Program-made: the position numbers and the translations under genes
Assembly: GCF_000732605.1 (NCBI RefSeq)
Contig: NZ_JPME01000013.1
Span: forward strand, 62,001 to 126,000
Direction of reading: 5' to 3'
From: Lacrimispora celerecrescens
Lineage (GTDB): Bacteria; Bacillota; Clostridia; Lachnospirales; Lachnospiraceae
DNA length: 64,000 nucleotides
In this document: positions 51,038 to 61,953 of the stretch, piece by piece
Layout of the letters: each line of letters opens with the position of its first letter
Numbering within the stretch: the stretch's first letter is position 1
Notes under the pieces: generated by a model
Seen by the model: the letters and a program-made list of their open reading frames with translations, nothing else
Databases searched by the model: none
Told to the model about the DNA's origin: nothing

Positions 51038-52576
51038 TTATTTTACGAGTAATGATTTACCTGTCATCTCTTTTGGCTGCTTTAATCCCATCAGCTCAAT
51101 CAGAGTAGGAGCGATATCAGCCAGGCAGCCGCCTTCTCTTAACTTATATGCCGGGTCAGCATTTACCAGGATAAACGGAACCGGATTGGTGGTATGAGCG
51201 GTAAATGGTTCTCCTGTCTCATAATCCAAAAGCTGTTCTGCATTTCCATGATCAGCGCAGATGAACATAATTCCATCTGTTTCCTTGATCGCCTCCACAG
51301 TTCTTCCTACACAAGCGTCAACCGTTTCAATTGCTTTAATAGCTGCGCCTTCGATTCCTGTATGGCCAACCATATCCGGGTTTGCAAAGTTTATAATGAT
51401 CACATCATATTTTCCGGATTTGATCGCCTCTACCAGCTTATCACATACAATAGGAGCGCTCATCTCAGGCTGTAAGTCATAGGTGGCAACCTTTGGAGAA
51501 GGAACCAGGATCCGATCCTCTCCCTTATTCGGCTCTTCCACTCCGCCGTTAAAGAAAAAGGTTACATGGGCATACTTTTCAGTTTCAGCGATTCTTGCCT
51601 GAGTCATGTTGTTCTGAGCCAAAAATTCGCCAAAGGTATTTAAAATGGCTTCTTTTTTGAAAGCAACCAGTTTGTTTTTAATGGTTTCATCGTAATCCGT
51701 AAAGCATACATAGGTCAGGTTCAGGCGTTTTTCTCTTGGAAATCCCTTAAATTCATCATCACAGAATGCTCTCGTTATTTCTCTTGCCCTGTCAGGACGG
51801 AAGTTAAAGAAGATCACGGAATCGCCGTCCTTCACCGTAGCTAATGGTTTTCCATCCTCTGTCACAACAAAAGGCTCTACAAACTCATCATGAACCCCTT
51901 TGTCATAGGAAGCCTGGATTCCGGCTGTTGCCGATTCCACATGGTTTCCTTCTCCCTTTGTCATGGCATTGTATGCGCGTTCCACACGGTCCCAACGGTT
52001 ATCCCTGTCCATAGCATAGTAACGGCCCATGACAGATGCCACTTTTCCTGTACCGATTTCCTTCATCTTTGCTTCCAACGCTTCCACGAAGCTCTTTCCG
52101 GAAGCCGGAGGCGTATCACGTCCATCCAGGAAGCAATGAACATAGACCTTGTCAAGGCCGTTTCTCTTTGCCAGCTCTAAAAGGCCGTAAATATGGGTGT
52201 TGTGGCTGTGAACTCCGCCATCGGATACCAGGCCCCACATATGAAGGGCTGAACCGGATTTCTTACAGTTTTCCACTGCCTGTAAAAATTCCGCCACTTC
52301 AAAAAAGTCGCCGTCTTCTATAGACTTTGTAATCCTGGTCAGCTCCTGATATACAATACGGCCTGCGCCCATATTTAAATGTCCTACTTCAGAGTTTCCC
52401 ATCTGTCCGTCAGGAAGGCCGACGGCCAGTCCGCTGGCATTTCCTTTAACAAATGGGCACTGGCTCATAAGCTGATCCATGATCGGGGTTTTGCCTTCAC
52501 AGACAGCGTTATGGTCGCAGTTATCATTTAATCCATAACCATCAAGTATCATTAATACAATCGGTTTTCTGCTCAT
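51038..52576 (-). CDS. gpmI: 2,3-bisphosphoglycerate-independent phosphoglycerate mutase
   Basis: Interconverts 3- and 2-phosphoglycerate in glycolysis; manganese-dependent, alkaline-phosphatase fold. The 512-residue product has D12 (LDGYG), the phosphorylated nucleophile S62 ([13 protein letters not shown]), [10 protein letters not shown], the arginine-rich [13 protein letters not shown] and the C-terminal metal motifs NPDMVGHTG and CADHGNAEQ. Length is standard. It has its own promoter and terminator although it lies last in the gap-pgk-tpiA-gpmI order. Confidence 0.98.
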   Translation of the reverse strand: MSRKPIVLMILDGYGLNDNCDHNAVCEGKTPIMDQLMSQCPFVKGNASGLAVGLPDGQMGNSEVGHLNMGAGRIVYQELTRITKSIEDGDFFEVAEFLQAVENCKKSGSALHMWGLVSDGGVHSHNTHIYGLLELAKRNGLDKVYVHCFLDGRDTPPASGKSFVEALEAKMKEIGTGKVASVMGRYYAMDRDNRWDRVERAYNAMTKGEGNHVESATAGIQASYDKGVHDEFVEPFVVTEDGKPLATVKDGDSVIFFNFRPDRAREITRAFCDDEFKGFPREKRLNLTYVCFTDYDETIKNKLVAFKKEAILNTFGEFLAQNNMTQARIAETEKYAHVTFFFNGGVEEPNKGEDRILVPSPKVATYDLQPEMSAPIVCDKLVEAIKSGKYDVIIINFANPDMVGHTGIEGAAIKAIETVDACVGRTVEAIKETDGIMFICADHGNAEQLLDYETGEPFTAHTTNPVPFILVNADPAYKLREGGCLADIAPTLIELMGLKQPKEMTGKSLLVK

Positions 52577-52647
52577 AACTAGTTCTCCTTATTCTCTTCT
52601 TTGTTCTATTGTAATAGAAGCATCGAAATCATTGTCTCACAGTATAT

Positions 52648-52676
52648 ATTTTACATGATTTGCCTATTTCTTGCAA
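52648..52676 (-). promoter_or_regulatory. Promoter of gpmI
   Basis: On the minus strand TTGCAA (52671-52676), a 17-base spacer and TAAAAT (52648-52653), about 70 bases before the start. Confidence 0.65.
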
Positions 52677-52732
52677 CCGGTGAATGATGAAATAATAATC
52701 AGTCTCCGGGATCTGCCTTTACTATGTGGAAA

Positions 52733-52771
52733 AAGCTGCCCTCCCCTACCGTTAAGGAAGGGGCAGCAGCT
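52733..52771 (-). terminator. Terminator after tpiA
   Basis: AGCTGCTGCCCCT pairs with AGGGGAGGGCAGCT (one bulge), then TTTTTCC on the minus strand, 10 bases past the tpiA stop. Confidence 0.85.
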
Positions 52772-52780
52772 TTTACCCGC

Positions 52781-53533
52781 TTATTTGTTGTAATTTACGA
52801 TCTTTCCAAACTCCGGTTTTAAAGATGCTCCGCCAACCAGACCACCGTCAATATCAGGCTGTGCAAATAGTTCCGGTGCACTTGCTGCAGATACAGAACC
52901 GCCATACTGGATGCGAATGGCTTCTGCGGTTGCTTCGTCATAGATTTCAGCGATGCATTCGCGGATCGCGCCGCAAACTTCCTGTGCCTGCTCGGTTGTC
53001 GCTACCTTTCCGGTACCGATCGCCCAGATTGGCTCATAAGCGATTACCGCATTGGCTGCATTCTCTGCCGGTACATTTAAGAAAGCGATCTTAATCTGCT
53101 GGCGAATCCAGTCAAGAGTGATTCCCTGCTCTCTCTGAGTAAGTGTTTCTCCGCAGCAAACGATAGGAGTAATGCCGTATTCAAAGGCCTTAAGAACCTT
53201 TTTGTTCACAGTTTCATCGGTTTCCGCAAAGTATTCTCTTCTTTCGGAATGGCCGATTACCACGTATTTTACCCCTGCATCTTTTAACATGGCAGGAGAA
53301 ATCTCTCCGGTGTAGGCCCCTTTATCCTCATAGTACATATTTTCAGCACCGATGTGGATATTGGTTCCCTTTGCAGCCTCCATAGCTGGCATTATGTCAA
53401 TAGCCGGAACACAGAAAATAACGTCCACCTCATCATTTGCCACCAGAGGCTTTAATGTATTCACCAACTCAACCGCTTCGGTTGGAGTCATATTCATCTT
53501 CCAGTTACCTGCAATAATTTTCTTTCTGGACAT
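52781..53533 (-). CDS. tpiA: Triose-phosphate isomerase
   Basis: Interconverts dihydroxyacetone phosphate and glyceraldehyde-3-phosphate. The 250-residue product has K12 (AGNWKMN), the electrophile H95 (VIGHSERR), the catalytic base E167 ([11 protein letters not shown]) and the phosphate-binding loops IQYGGSV and GGLVGGASL. It follows pgk by 23 bp and is ended by its own terminator. Confidence 0.98.
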   Translation of the reverse strand: MSRKKIIAGNWKMNMTPTEAVELVNTLKPLVANDEVDVIFCVPAIDIMPAMEAAKGTNIHIGAENMYYEDKGAYTGEISPAMLKDAGVKYVVIGHSERREYFAETDETVNKKVLKAFEYGITPIVCCGETLTQREQGITLDWIRQQIKIAFLNVPAENAANAVIAYEPIWAIGTGKVATTEQAQEVCGAIRECIAEIYDEATAEAIRIQYGGSVSAASAPELFAQPDIDGGLVGGASLKPEFGKIVNYNK

Positions 53534-53556
53534 AGTATCAACCTTCCTTTAATTTC

Positions 53557-54768
53557 TTATTTATTATCTGCTGCAGCAACGCCTGGCAGTTCCTTGCCTT
53601 CTAAGAATTCTAAGGAAGCTCCTCCGCCTGTAGAGATATGGGTCATCTTGTCAGCAAAACCAAGTCTCTTAACCGCATTTACGGAGTCACCGCCTCCGAT
53701 TACCGTAGTAGCATCAGAAAGCTCTGCAACTGCACGGCATACCTCTAAAGTGCCTTCAGCAAAATTAGAGAATTCAAATACGCCCATCGGTCCGTTCCAA
53801 ACAACAGTCTTGGCGCCCTTTAAGGCATCCTTGAAAAGTTCAATGGATTTTGGTCCGATATCAAATCCTGACCAGCCTGGATCGATCTCGCTTACTACCT
53901 TTCTTTCTGTATCATTAGAAAACTCCTTGCCTTCTAAGTTATCTACAGGAAGCAGCAGTTTTACGCCCTTAGCCTCTGCCTTTTTAATCATCTCTAAGGC
54001 ATAGTCAAGCTTATCTTCCTCACATAAGGAATTTCCGATCTCCTTGCCCTGAGCCTTTGCAAAGGTATAAGCCATACCGCCGCCGATGATCAGAGTATCA
54101 ACCTTATCAAGCAGGTTATTGATTACGTTGATCTTATCGGAAACCTTTGCTCCACCCAGGATTGCCACGAAAGGACGTACTGGATTCTCAACTGCCTGGC
54201 CCAGGAATTTGATTTCCTTTTCCATCAGATAACCAACTACGTTGGTTGTTGTGTATTTGGTAACACCTACATTGGAGCAGTGAGCTCTGTGAGCGGTACC
54301 GAATGCATCGTTTACGAAAATGCCGTCGCAAAGGGAAGCCAGCTTTTTTGCATATTCATCTGCGCTCTCATCCTTACCGTACTTCGTCTCTTCCACTCTG
54401 TAACGGGTGTTCTGAAGCAGCAGAACTTCTCCATCCTTTAATTCTTCAGCGATCTTTCTGGTCTCAGGACCTGTAACCTTTGGATCGTTTACAAATTTCA
54501 CTTCTACTCCAAGTCTTTCACTTAAAGCTGGAGCAACCGGCTCTAAAGACATCTCCGGAAGAGGCTCGCCCTTCGGTTTTCCTAAATGGGAGCAAAGAAT
54601 TACTCTTGCGCCCTGATCTAATAATTTCTTAATTGTAGGAACGGCTCCGTCAATACGGTTAAAGTTCTGAATCACTCCATCCTTTAACGGCACGTTAAAA
54701 TCACATCTCACTAAAACTTTCTTTCCCTGTAATCCGGTTAAATCATCAACTGTTTTCTTATTAAGCAT
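53557..54768 (-). CDS. pgk: Phosphoglycerate kinase
   Basis: Makes ATP from 1,3-bisphosphoglycerate. The 403-residue product has [11 protein letters not shown] (21-31), [20 protein letters not shown], the nucleotide-binding [11 protein letters not shown] and the glycine-rich GGGDSVNAV and [13 protein letters not shown]. Length is normal. It lies 166 bp after gap, with a terminator and a copy of the intergenic repeat between. Confidence 0.98.
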   Translation of the reverse strand: MLNKKTVDDLTGLQGKKVLVRCDFNVPLKDGVIQNFNRIDGAVPTIKKLLDQGARVILCSHLGKPKGEPLPEMSLEPVAPALSERLGVEVKFVNDPKVTGPETRKIAEELKDGEVLLLQNTRYRVEETKYGKDESADEYAKKLASLCDGIFVNDAFGTAHRAHCSNVGVTKYTTTNVVGYLMEKEIKFLGQAVENPVRPFVAILGGAKVSDKINVINNLLDKVDTLIIGGGMAYTFAKAQGKEIGNSLCEEDKLDYALEMIKKAEAKGVKLLLPVDNLEGKEFSNDTERKVVSEIDPGWSGFDIGPKSIELFKDALKGAKTVVWNGPMGVFEFSNFAEGTLEVCRAVAELSDATTVIGGGDSVNAVKRLGFADKMTHISTGGGASLEFLEGKELPGVAAADNK

Positions 54769-54778
54769 ATTTCAATGC

Positions 54779-54864
54779 TCCTTTCCTATTTTTGCCCATG
54801 TTTTCTGGGCAGAGCCCACCCCGTTTTATCGGGTGTAAAGGGACACCTGTAAGGTGTTTCCTAT
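54779..54864 (-). repeat. Two-hairpin intergenic repeat, copy 5 (upstream of pgk)
   Basis: Longest copy. Minus-strand layout: hairpin A (ACACC-TTAC-AGGTGT), linker CCCTTTA, an extra hairpin (CACCC-GATAAAAC-GGGGTG), hairpin B (GCCC-AGAAAACAT-GGGC), then AAAAATAGGAAAGGAG, which overlaps the pgk ribosome binding site. The same AGGAAA box also precedes hairpin A. Confidence 0.65.
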
Positions 54865-54898
54865 TTTACTATATCTTCAAAGATTTATAAAAATAAAA

Positions 54899-54923
54899 GG
54901 CCCGGTCCATAACGACCGGACCC
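54899..54923 (-). terminator. Terminator after gap
   Basis: GGTCCGGTC/GACCGGGCC (one G-T pair) with a six-base loop, then TTTTATTTTTAT on the minus strand. It should cut most transcripts before pgk. Confidence 0.85.
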
Positions 54924-54934
54924 TTTGTGGATCA

Positions 54935-55966
54935 TTAGCCTAATTCAGCAAAGTACTTAATTGTACGAACCATCTGGCTTGTATAGGAGTTCTCGTTGTC
55001 ATACCATGAAACAACCTGAACCTGATATAAATCATCGCCAATCTTGGAAACCATGGTCTGAGTAGCATCGAATAAAGAACCAAATCTCATACCAACAACA
55101 TCAGAGGAAACGATTTCATCTGTATTGTATCCGAAGGAATCGCTTGCTGCTGCCTTCATAGCTGCATTAATGCCTTCCTTGGTTACGTCTGCACCCTTAA
55201 CAACTGCTGTTAAGATGGTAGTGGAGCCTGTTGGAACCGGAACACGCTGAGCGGAACCGATTAACTTGCCGTTTAATTCCGGAATAACCAGACCGATTGC
55301 TTTTGCAGCACCGGTGGAGTTAGGAACGATGTTGGCAGCGCCTGCTCTTGCTCTTCTTAAATCACCTTTTCTGTGAGGTCCGTCAAGGATCATCTGATCG
55401 CCTGTGTAAGCATGGATTGTGCTCATGATACCGGACTGGATCGGAGCATAATCGTTAAGAGTCTTAGCCATAGGAGCCAGGCAGTTAGTTGTACAGGAAG
55501 CAGCGGAGATGATCTTGTCATCTGCTGTTAATACATTCTCGTTTACGCTGTAAACGATTGTAGGAAGATCGTTTCCAGCCGGAGCGGAGATAACAACCTT
55601 CTTAGCACCTGCATCAATATGAGCCTGAGCTTTGTCCTTAGCGCAATAGAAACCTGTACACTCAAGAACTACGTCAACGCCGATCTCTCCCCATGGAAGT
55701 TCAGCAGCTTTTGCCTGAGCATAGATTTTAATTGTCTTTCCATCTACAGTAATGGAGTCCTCGGAAGCTTCTACAGTGTGAATACCCTCACCATAGTATC
55801 CAGCGTATCCGCCCTGTGCAGTATCATATTTTAATAAATGTGCTAACATCTTTGGATCTGTTAAATCGTTAATAGCTACTACTTCATAGCCCTCTGCGCC
55901 AAACATCTGTCTGAATGCAAGACGGCCAATACGGCCGAAACCATTAATCGCCACTTTTACTGCCAT
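54935..55966 (-). CDS. gap: Glyceraldehyde-3-phosphate dehydrogenase, NAD type
   Basis: Oxidises glyceraldehyde-3-phosphate to 1,3-bisphosphoglycerate. The 343-residue product has the Rossmann motif [14 protein letters not shown] (7-20), N33-D34 consistent with NAD preference, the catalytic C158 ([12 protein letters not shown]) and [12 protein letters not shown] near the end. First of the glycolytic cluster; AGGAGG precedes the start. Confidence 0.98.
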   Translation of the reverse strand: MAVKVAINGFGRIGRLAFRQMFGAEGYEVVAINDLTDPKMLAHLLKYDTAQGGYAGYYGEGIHTVEASEDSITVDGKTIKIYAQAKAAELPWGEIGVDVVLECTGFYCAKDKAQAHIDAGAKKVVISAPAGNDLPTIVYSVNENVLTADDKIISAASCTTNCLAPMAKTLNDYAPIQSGIMSTIHAYTGDQMILDGPHRKGDLRRARAGAANIVPNSTGAAKAIGLVIPELNGKLIGSAQRVPVPTGSTTILTAVVKGADVTKEGINAAMKAAASDSFGYNTDEIVSSDVVGMRFGSLFDATQTMVSKIGDDLYQVQVVSWYDNENSYTSQMVRTIKYFAELG

Positions 55967-56028
55967 AATTCAATTCCTCCTAAGAATAAAATTAAATTTG
56001 ATTGTTAAATATTAATCAACTACCCTTT

Positions 56029-56057
56029 ATTTTACCTAATATTCCACTAAATAGCAA
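56029..56057 (-). promoter_or_regulatory. Promoter of gap
   Basis: On the minus strand TTGCTA (56052-56057), a 17-base spacer and TAAAAT (56029-56034), about 60 bases before the start. Confidence 0.6.
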
Positions 56058-56086
56058 GTCCTTTTTTAATTTTAATCCCGGCCTGC

Positions 56087-57757
56087 TTAAATCTCACTTT
56101 TCACATAGCTGGCCAGATTGTAGGAATGGTCGGAAATACGTTCCAGATTACTGATAAGCTCCAGGAATACAACACCTGCCGATGGTTTGCACCCGCCTGA
56201 GGAAAGTCGTTCAATATGCTTTTCCCGAAGCTCCTCTTCAAGAAGGTCTACTTCATCCTCACATTTGCTCACTTTACGGACATCTTCCATATCCCCTTTT
56301 CTCCTGGCCTCTATGGAATGGAAAAAGGATTTGTAAGCCGTTTGACAGATAACCTCCAGATCAGAAGCACCGGTTCCGGAGAAACTGATTTCATGCTGAA
56401 TCATATAATCCGCCTGCTCCGCCAGGTTTTCTGCGTGATCTCCTACCCGTTCAATATCATTGATGCTGTAAAATAAGTTGTTGATTACCAATTTTTGTTC
56501 CTCTGTTAAGGACAGATTGTTGATTTTGACCAGATATTCCATCAACATCTTTTCCATATTATTAATCGTCTTTTCTGTTTTATACACTTCTTTTACTTTA
56601 TCCGCATTTTTCGTGAGAACCGCATCCATGGCCAGCTTCACATTTTCTAAAGTGATCTGCCCCATATGTACCACCTCCATGGAGGCAGTTTCCACCGCGA
56701 AAGCCGGGGATTCAAAGATCCTCTCATCCAGATGTTTCATGGTCACAGCTTCTTCTCCGGCTATCTCACCATCATCGTTTCTTCCTTCCGGAATGACAAC
56801 TCCTGATAAGTCCACCAGCTGTTTCGCAAAGGGGAACAGGAGGAGTGTATTGGTCAGGTTAAAGAAGGTATGGAATATGGAAATCTGTACTGCAGTTATG
56901 TTATGGGCCGCCAGAACCGGAGAGGCTGCAAAAAGGATGAAAGAACCAATGCCAAATATAATTGCTCCCATCACATTAAAAGACAAATGGATCACTGCCG
57001 CCCGCTTTGCAGTCCTGGTGCCGCCGATACTGGAAATAAGGGCTGTTACGCAGGAACCGATGTTCTGCCCAAGTGTTATAAAAATAGCGGCATTGGTGGT
57101 AACCACACCATTCATGGCAAGGGTCTGCAGGATACCTACCGATGCGGAGGAGCTTTGAAGAAGAGCCGTAACAATGGCACCGATCAGCATGCCAAGCAAT
57201 GGATTTTTTCCTAAAATACGGAATGCCTCAGAAAAAATAGGGGCATCAGTATAAGGAGAAATTGCTCCTGACATAAAATCCAGGCCAACAAACAGCATGC
57301 CAAGTCCCACCAGGATCTCCCCTATGGTTTTCATCCTCTGCTTTTTACCGAACAACAGAAGTACCGCTCCGATTCCGATAAAAAGAGGAGCCCAAAAGGA
57401 AGGCTGCATTATGGAAAACGCATCTCCCAGCTGATTCATGGATACAATCCAAGCCGTAATCGTGGTACCAATGTTCGCTCCCATGATAACGCCGACTGCC
57501 TGAGTCAGATTAAGCACTCCTGCGCTTACAAAGCCGACTACCATGACCGTGGTCGCTCCGCTGCTCTGGATGATAGCCGTTATCAGTGCTCCCAGGAGTA
57601 CCGCCAGGAAACGATTGTTTGTAAGCATTCCCAAAAACCGGCTCATCCTGCTTCCTGCACTCTTCTGCATGCCATCTGCCATGGTGTTCATGCCATACAG
57701 GAACATTCCCAGCCCCCCTAAAAACCCAAACAGACTCGATATGTCATTTATAGACAT
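56087..57757 (-). CDS. Na/Pi cotransporter family protein with PhoU-like domain
   Basis: The 556-residue protein has two PF02690 repeats forming the membrane part (about 1-310; the paired motifs TAIIQSSGATTVMVVGF and TALLQSSSASVGILQTLA hold the QSS signatures) and a cytosolic C-terminal PhoU-like helical domain (about 350-556, with INDIERVGDHAENLAEQ and NLERISDHSYNLASY). Such proteins (NptA/YjbB-like) move phosphate with sodium and may respond to phosphate status through the PhoU part. It is monocistronic. Confidence 0.93.
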   Translation of the reverse strand: MSINDISSLFGFLGGLGMFLYGMNTMADGMQKSAGSRMSRFLGMLTNNRFLAVLLGALITAIIQSSGATTVMVVGFVSAGVLNLTQAVGVIMGANIGTTITAWIVSMNQLGDAFSIMQPSFWAPLFIGIGAVLLLFGKKQRMKTIGEILVGLGMLFVGLDFMSGAISPYTDAPIFSEAFRILGKNPLLGMLIGAIVTALLQSSSASVGILQTLAMNGVVTTNAAIFITLGQNIGSCVTALISSIGGTRTAKRAAVIHLSFNVMGAIIFGIGSFILFAASPVLAAHNITAVQISIFHTFFNLTNTLLLFPFAKQLVDLSGVVIPEGRNDDGEIAGEEAVTMKHLDERIFESPAFAVETASMEVVHMGQITLENVKLAMDAVLTKNADKVKEVYKTEKTINNMEKMLMEYLVKINNLSLTEEQKLVINNLFYSINDIERVGDHAENLAEQADYMIQHEISFSGTGASDLEVICQTAYKSFFHSIEARRKGDMEDVRKVSKCEDEVDLLEEELREKHIERLSSGGCKPSAGVVFLELISNLERISDHSYNLASYVKSEI

Positions 57758-57932
57758 GTGTTACCTCCTTATAAACACTAATTATGGTTTTATTCCAGTG
57801 CTTTCCACCTCTCACCGGTAGACGCACCGTTTAAAATATAGCATAGGCAGAATTGCTTTTTCAATGTTTTTTAAAAATTATGTAAAATTTTGGTGAAGTT
57901 TAGGTAAAATCAGCACTTATTTTCAGCAAAAA

Positions 57933-57968
57933 GACCGCCCTGCTGATTGAAAATCTGCGGACGGCTCT
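57933..57968 (-). terminator. Terminator of the second sugar operon
   Basis: GAGCCGTCCGC pairs imperfectly with GCAGGGCGGTC, followed by TTTTTGC on the minus strand, about 25 bases past the phosphorylase stop. Confidence 0.7.
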
Positions 57969-57991
57969 TGCCGGAGAGAAATTCACAGGAT

Positions 57992-60900
57992 TTAGATCCC
58001 GTTTTTTTCTCCTATCTTTATAACAAGAGATTTCACTTTTCCATCTCTTAATTTCAAAGCTTCAGTTCCAGAAAGTCCTGCTTTTTTTATCTCCTTTCTC
58101 TGCCCATCAAGGTATTCCAGTTCCATCCGTTCAATGCGGTAGGAGCCGGGTATCATATCCCGTTTTTCAAAAAAATGATAGACGATCTTGGTTTTTCCTA
58201 AAAAGCTGGCTTCAACGGTTTTATCCTCCGGTATAAGATACCCAGGAATCGCAGGCTCAAAAAAGCAGCATAGCTGACCTCCTTCCATGAAAAAGGGCTT
58301 TTCTCCAAACATCATAATCTGCCACATCTGCAGGAATTCAGCCGTGGAACCGCTCAGTCTTGCCACAAAGCCTCTTCCATGAAGCTTATCATCGGCATTT
58401 GCACTGCTTACAAGAAAAGAGGAGTTCTCCAGCAAGCTTCTTCCGTATACCTCCTCATCCAAAAACGGAATGCAGGCATTGTGGAAATCCCGGAAGAATT
58501 CGTCATATAATTTTGATTTAAGTAATTCCAGAAGATATTTATATTCCATGTGAAGCCAAATGGACTCATTTTCCAGCCAGCCGGGTGAAAATGCTTTTGC
58601 TCTTCCGATCTCAAAGGATGCATTGTCCAGAGATTCATTGACCTTGTACATCTTTAATTTTGTATCATATAATCCGGTCTCCTTAACCTTATGGTACAAG
58701 GATAATTTTTCTTCCCTGGATACCGGCAGTTTCATATACCGGACAAACCCTTCCAGGAACAGAGGAAGCGCGATGACCTGCAAATTTTCAGGAATGATAT
58801 GAGTTTCAGCCATTTCATAGCTGTCAAGCTGATGAATATAATAGGTGGGAATCCCTCCATCTTTCTTACAGGCTGATTGTATGCCGTCTTCCACATAGGA
58901 AATCCACTTACCTAGAATACTGCAAAATTCCCGCCCGGACATGGTTATCTCATCACCCCGGACGCCTTTTGCCGTAATCTCCCTGTAGTGCTCCTTATAA
59001 CCATTGCACTCATTCCATACCCACAGCCTGCTCTTAGACTTTTTTTCATAGGAAGCAAAGGTTTTATCCAGACCTTTGATAAAATCATATAACTCGGCCG
59101 GTACCGTAACTCCTTCTCCATACCGCTCCAGGGCGCTTTCTATAAATTTAAGCAATCGGTACAGCTCAAAGGTTTCCGGCATAGAGGAGCCTAAAAGTCC
59201 TGGCAGCCCATTTAAGGCATCATACCAGCCCGGCTTTCCCGCCTCCATTTCTATCCCTAAGCCTGACATATCCAGAGAAGCGGTTTTATTGGCAGCCACC
59301 ACCACAAGCTTTGTCATCAGGTTTGTGGCATAAATGGTTCCTTTTCCATAATCAGTGTATACAGTATCCTTTAAAGCTTCCTTTTTCCGGTCCTCACAAA
59401 GAGCATGGTACTGCCTGATTCCCCGTTCCGTCTGCACATAACGTTCATGGCGCGGCCTCACAACCGCTCTCGATTCGTAATACGTGTAGCTTTTATCAAT
59501 AAACAGCAGGTGCTCTTCCATTTCAGGATAAACGGAAAGATAAGCTTCAATCAAATCAAGATGATATGTCCAGTGATCGGTCCAGTATCCTTCACCAAAA
59601 TCTGCGTGGAATGTAAGACTGCTGTGCTCCACCACCGTACTTAAGAATTCCTCCCTGCTGCATTCTAAGGAGATGGAGTGGTGTTCCAGAAAGGCAAACA
59701 AGCTCCCCGGCGAAAACTCCTTCCGGAAAAATTCTTCCATAAGGCTTTTGCCTCCCTGTTCCACAACCTTAAGAATCTTATCCGCACGGACAGCTTGATA
59801 AGTAACCTGGCGCACTACCAGGGGATTATACCCATCAAGCTGCAGCAGATTGTAAAACAGCTTGATGTTATGGTCCTTCACATAAGGTGTAAATAAAACA
59901 TCGCTTCTCCGGTTTTGGTTTACATCTCTGAAATTACCATTTCCCTGAGTAAAGTACTCCGGAATCATGGAAAAATCATTGTAATCCCGCTCCATATCCC
60001 CATGCTTTCTGGAATACACGTAAAAAACAGAATCCTTCCCTGTTTTTATTGGAAACCCGCCCCGCAGCACGTTATCAACATAGGTTTGTTCGCAATAGGC
60101 ATCAAACACCGGATCAGAGGTTTTCGTGCGGATGAAGCTTCCCAGTTCCCGTGTTTTTTCTGCCGCCTTTTTGTATTTCTCCTCGAAATAACTTCTGTCC
60201 AAGGTACATTCCCCATAATCGGATAATATTTTCTTAGTTGAAGCCTGACCTGCCACACTGTTCCAGCCCACAGTCTCCCCGGCAGACAAGACCCTGGTAA
60301 GACAGGAAAAACCGGAAGGCACAATATTTTGAGTGATCTGCTTTTTTTGCAGCAGCTCATCAAGACTGTGTCGGATCAGGCCCACAGGATGTTCCAATGC
60401 CGTATCATGTTCAAACACAAGCTCAGGATCTGCAATAATGGGTAACAGCCGGCCAGATTCTGATAAGGAAAGTATAAAATTACCTTCTTCCACCCTAGAA
60501 ACAACTGCCGAATCCCCTGTGCTGTACCGTACCCGGTAATAAGGCATCCTCTTCTCCACATCCTCCACCTGCATCCAGGCTTTCATGGTCTGGGCCATTT
60601 CCTTCATTTCTTTTAATCCAATTCCATAGGGGATGACTCCAGGCATTCCATCCAGTATCTGTAGGTCTAGCTTCTGTTTGGAGATGTTTTGTATGGTCAC
60701 CCTTCTCACCAGGCCGGCAACCGCTTCATCGGGAAGGGTATAATACAGGACATTGGTTTTTAGACCTTTTTCCTCGTTGATTTCTTCCAGCTCCAGTTCA
60801 TTCATACCCACATACATACGAGTTTTTACGGAATCCAGGCGAAATGGTTCATATACCTCATTCCCAGTTTTTATAAAGGTGCGAAACCCCATGTTCCTTA

Positions 60901-61108
60901 CAAGCTGGTAAGCCTGATGGGCCGGATAAAATTCCATAATGGAATGATTCTTATTTTCTACGCCAAAGCTTACAACTGCCTGGCCCCGGTTTGTATAGAA
61001 GCACCAGAGAGGGATGCCGTAAATTCCGCTGATTCCTGGAAGGAAGCTGGAAAATGCCGGTTTCTGATTATAATCTTCTATTATAAATCTTCCTCTTGAA
61101 TCAAACAT
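57992..61108 (-). CDS. GH94/GH149/GH161-type beta-glucan or cellobiose-like phosphorylase
   Basis: A 1038-residue cytosolic protein with an N-terminal beta-sandwich domain (about 1-310; FASFLPG-like segment SSFLPGISGIYGIPLW) and an (alpha/alpha)6 barrel. The likely catalytic acid is D395 in GNFRDVNQNRRSDV, with DYNDFSMIPEYFTQGN just before it; these segments recall inverting phosphorylases of GH94, GH149 and GH161, which make alpha-glucose-1-phosphate from beta-glucans or cellobiose-like sugars. GH161 (beta-1,3-glucan) is my best guess from memory of its N-terminus, at low confidence. It lies 7 bp after the permease gene of an ABC importer. Confidence 0.8.
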   Translation of the reverse strand: MFDSRGRFIIEDYNQKPAFSSFLPGISGIYGIPLWCFYTNRGQAVVSFGVENKNHSIMEFYPAHQAYQLVRNMGFRTFIKTGNEVYEPFRLDSVKTRMYVGMNELELEEINEEKGLKTNVLYYTLPDEAVAGLVRRVTIQNISKQKLDLQILDGMPGVIPYGIGLKEMKEMAQTMKAWMQVEDVEKRMPYYRVRYSTGDSAVVSRVEEGNFILSLSESGRLLPIIADPELVFEHDTALEHPVGLIRHSLDELLQKKQITQNIVPSGFSCLTRVLSAGETVGWNSVAGQASTKKILSDYGECTLDRSYFEEKYKKAAEKTRELGSFIRTKTSDPVFDAYCEQTYVDNVLRGGFPIKTGKDSVFYVYSRKHGDMERDYNDFSMIPEYFTQGNGNFRDVNQNRRSDVLFTPYVKDHNIKLFYNLLQLDGYNPLVVRQVTYQAVRADKILKVVEQGGKSLMEEFFRKEFSPGSLFAFLEHHSISLECSREEFLSTVVEHSSLTFHADFGEGYWTDHWTYHLDLIEAYLSVYPEMEEHLLFIDKSYTYYESRAVVRPRHERYVQTERGIRQYHALCEDRKKEALKDTVYTDYGKGTIYATNLMTKLVVVAANKTASLDMSGLGIEMEAGKPGWYDALNGLPGLLGSSMPETFELYRLLKFIESALERYGEGVTVPAELYDFIKGLDKTFASYEKKSKSRLWVWNECNGYKEHYREITAKGVRGDEITMSGREFCSILGKWISYVEDGIQSACKKDGGIPTYYIHQLDSYEMAETHIIPENLQVIALPLFLEGFVRYMKLPVSREEKLSLYHKVKETGLYDTKLKMYKVNESLDNASFEIGRAKAFSPGWLENESIWLHMEYKYLLELLKSKLYDEFFRDFHNACIPFLDEEVYGRSLLENSSFLVSSANADDKLHGRGFVARLSGSTAEFLQMWQIMMFGEKPFFMEGGQLCCFFEPAIPGYLIPEDKTVEASFLGKTKIVYHFFEKRDMIPGSYRIERMELEYLDGQRKEIKKAGLSGTEALKLRDGKVKSLVIKIGEKNGI

Positions 61109-61115
61109 ATTCTTA

Positions 61116-61937
61116 TCATCCTTTCACCGCACCTGCAACCAAGCTATCCTGGATCTGATTGCTCAGAATAAAATAAATGACAATGGTAGGCAGGGTTGCA
61201 ATGACCATGCCCGCTCCGATTAACCCCCAATCAGTGGAATATTGACCTGCAAAGGACATGATTCCTACAGGCAAGGTCCGGTACCGGTCGCTGTCCACAA
61301 AGGTATTAGCTAACATCAGCTCATTCCAGGTCCCTAAAAAAGTAAAAATAGAGGCGGTGGCAATCGCCGGCTTGATGATGGGAAGTATAATGGTTGCAAA
61401 GCACCGGAAAATCCCGCAGCCATCAATACAGGCTGCCTCTTCTATTTCTATGGGAATGCTTTTGTAAAATCCGATTAATATCATAATGCTCATGGGAAGG
61501 GCTCCCGCAATATAAGGAATGAGAAGCCCTAAATATCCGCCTTTTAATCCGGTTTTATCAAGGACCTGAAATAAGGGCAGCAAGGCAGCCTGGGCCGGAA
61601 TCATAATTCCCAATGCGAAAATTCCAAATACCAGGGATTTAAGCTTCCATTTCATTCTGGCTATTGCATAAGCAGCCATGGCAGATAAAATTCCTGCAAC
61701 GGCCACAGTTGCCATGGAATAGAATACGGAGTTTAAAAAGTACCGGATCAGGTTTGTCTGGGTAAATGCATTACCGTAATTTTCCCATCTCCAGACCTGG
61801 GGAAGCCCGATGGGGTTATCTCCAAATATCTCCCCATTGCTTTTTAAGGAAAAGGTAAAAAGCCAATATAATGGAAAGAGCTGAGTCAGTGCAATGAGGC
61901 ACAGCAGCAAAAACTTTATCTTTTTTTTCATCTTCAT
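61116..61937 (-). CDS. Sugar ABC transporter permease (MalG type), second operon
   Basis: The 273-residue membrane protein has six predicted membrane segments and the EAA loop EIEEAACIDGCGIFRCFATI. GGAGG precedes the start. It is the second permease of the importer, 16 bp after the MalF-type gene. As in the other sugar operon there is no ATPase gene, consistent with a shared ATPase. Confidence 0.92.
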   Translation of the reverse strand: MKMKKKIKFLLLCLIALTQLFPLYWLFTFSLKSNGEIFGDNPIGLPQVWRWENYGNAFTQTNLIRYFLNSVFYSMATVAVAGILSAMAAYAIARMKWKLKSLVFGIFALGIMIPAQAALLPLFQVLDKTGLKGGYLGLLIPYIAGALPMSIMILIGFYKSIPIEIEEAACIDGCGIFRCFATIILPIIKPAIATASIFTFLGTWNELMLANTFVDSDRYRTLPVGIMSFAGQYSTDWGLIGAGMVIATLPTIVIYFILSNQIQDSLVAGAVKG

Positions 61938-61953
61938 AGGACCGCCTCCTCAT

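Noticed and set aside
56478-57158. Plus-strand frame of 226 codons
   Set aside because: It lies wholly antisense to the well-supported Na/Pi cotransporter gene and has no ribosome binding site or recognisable features.
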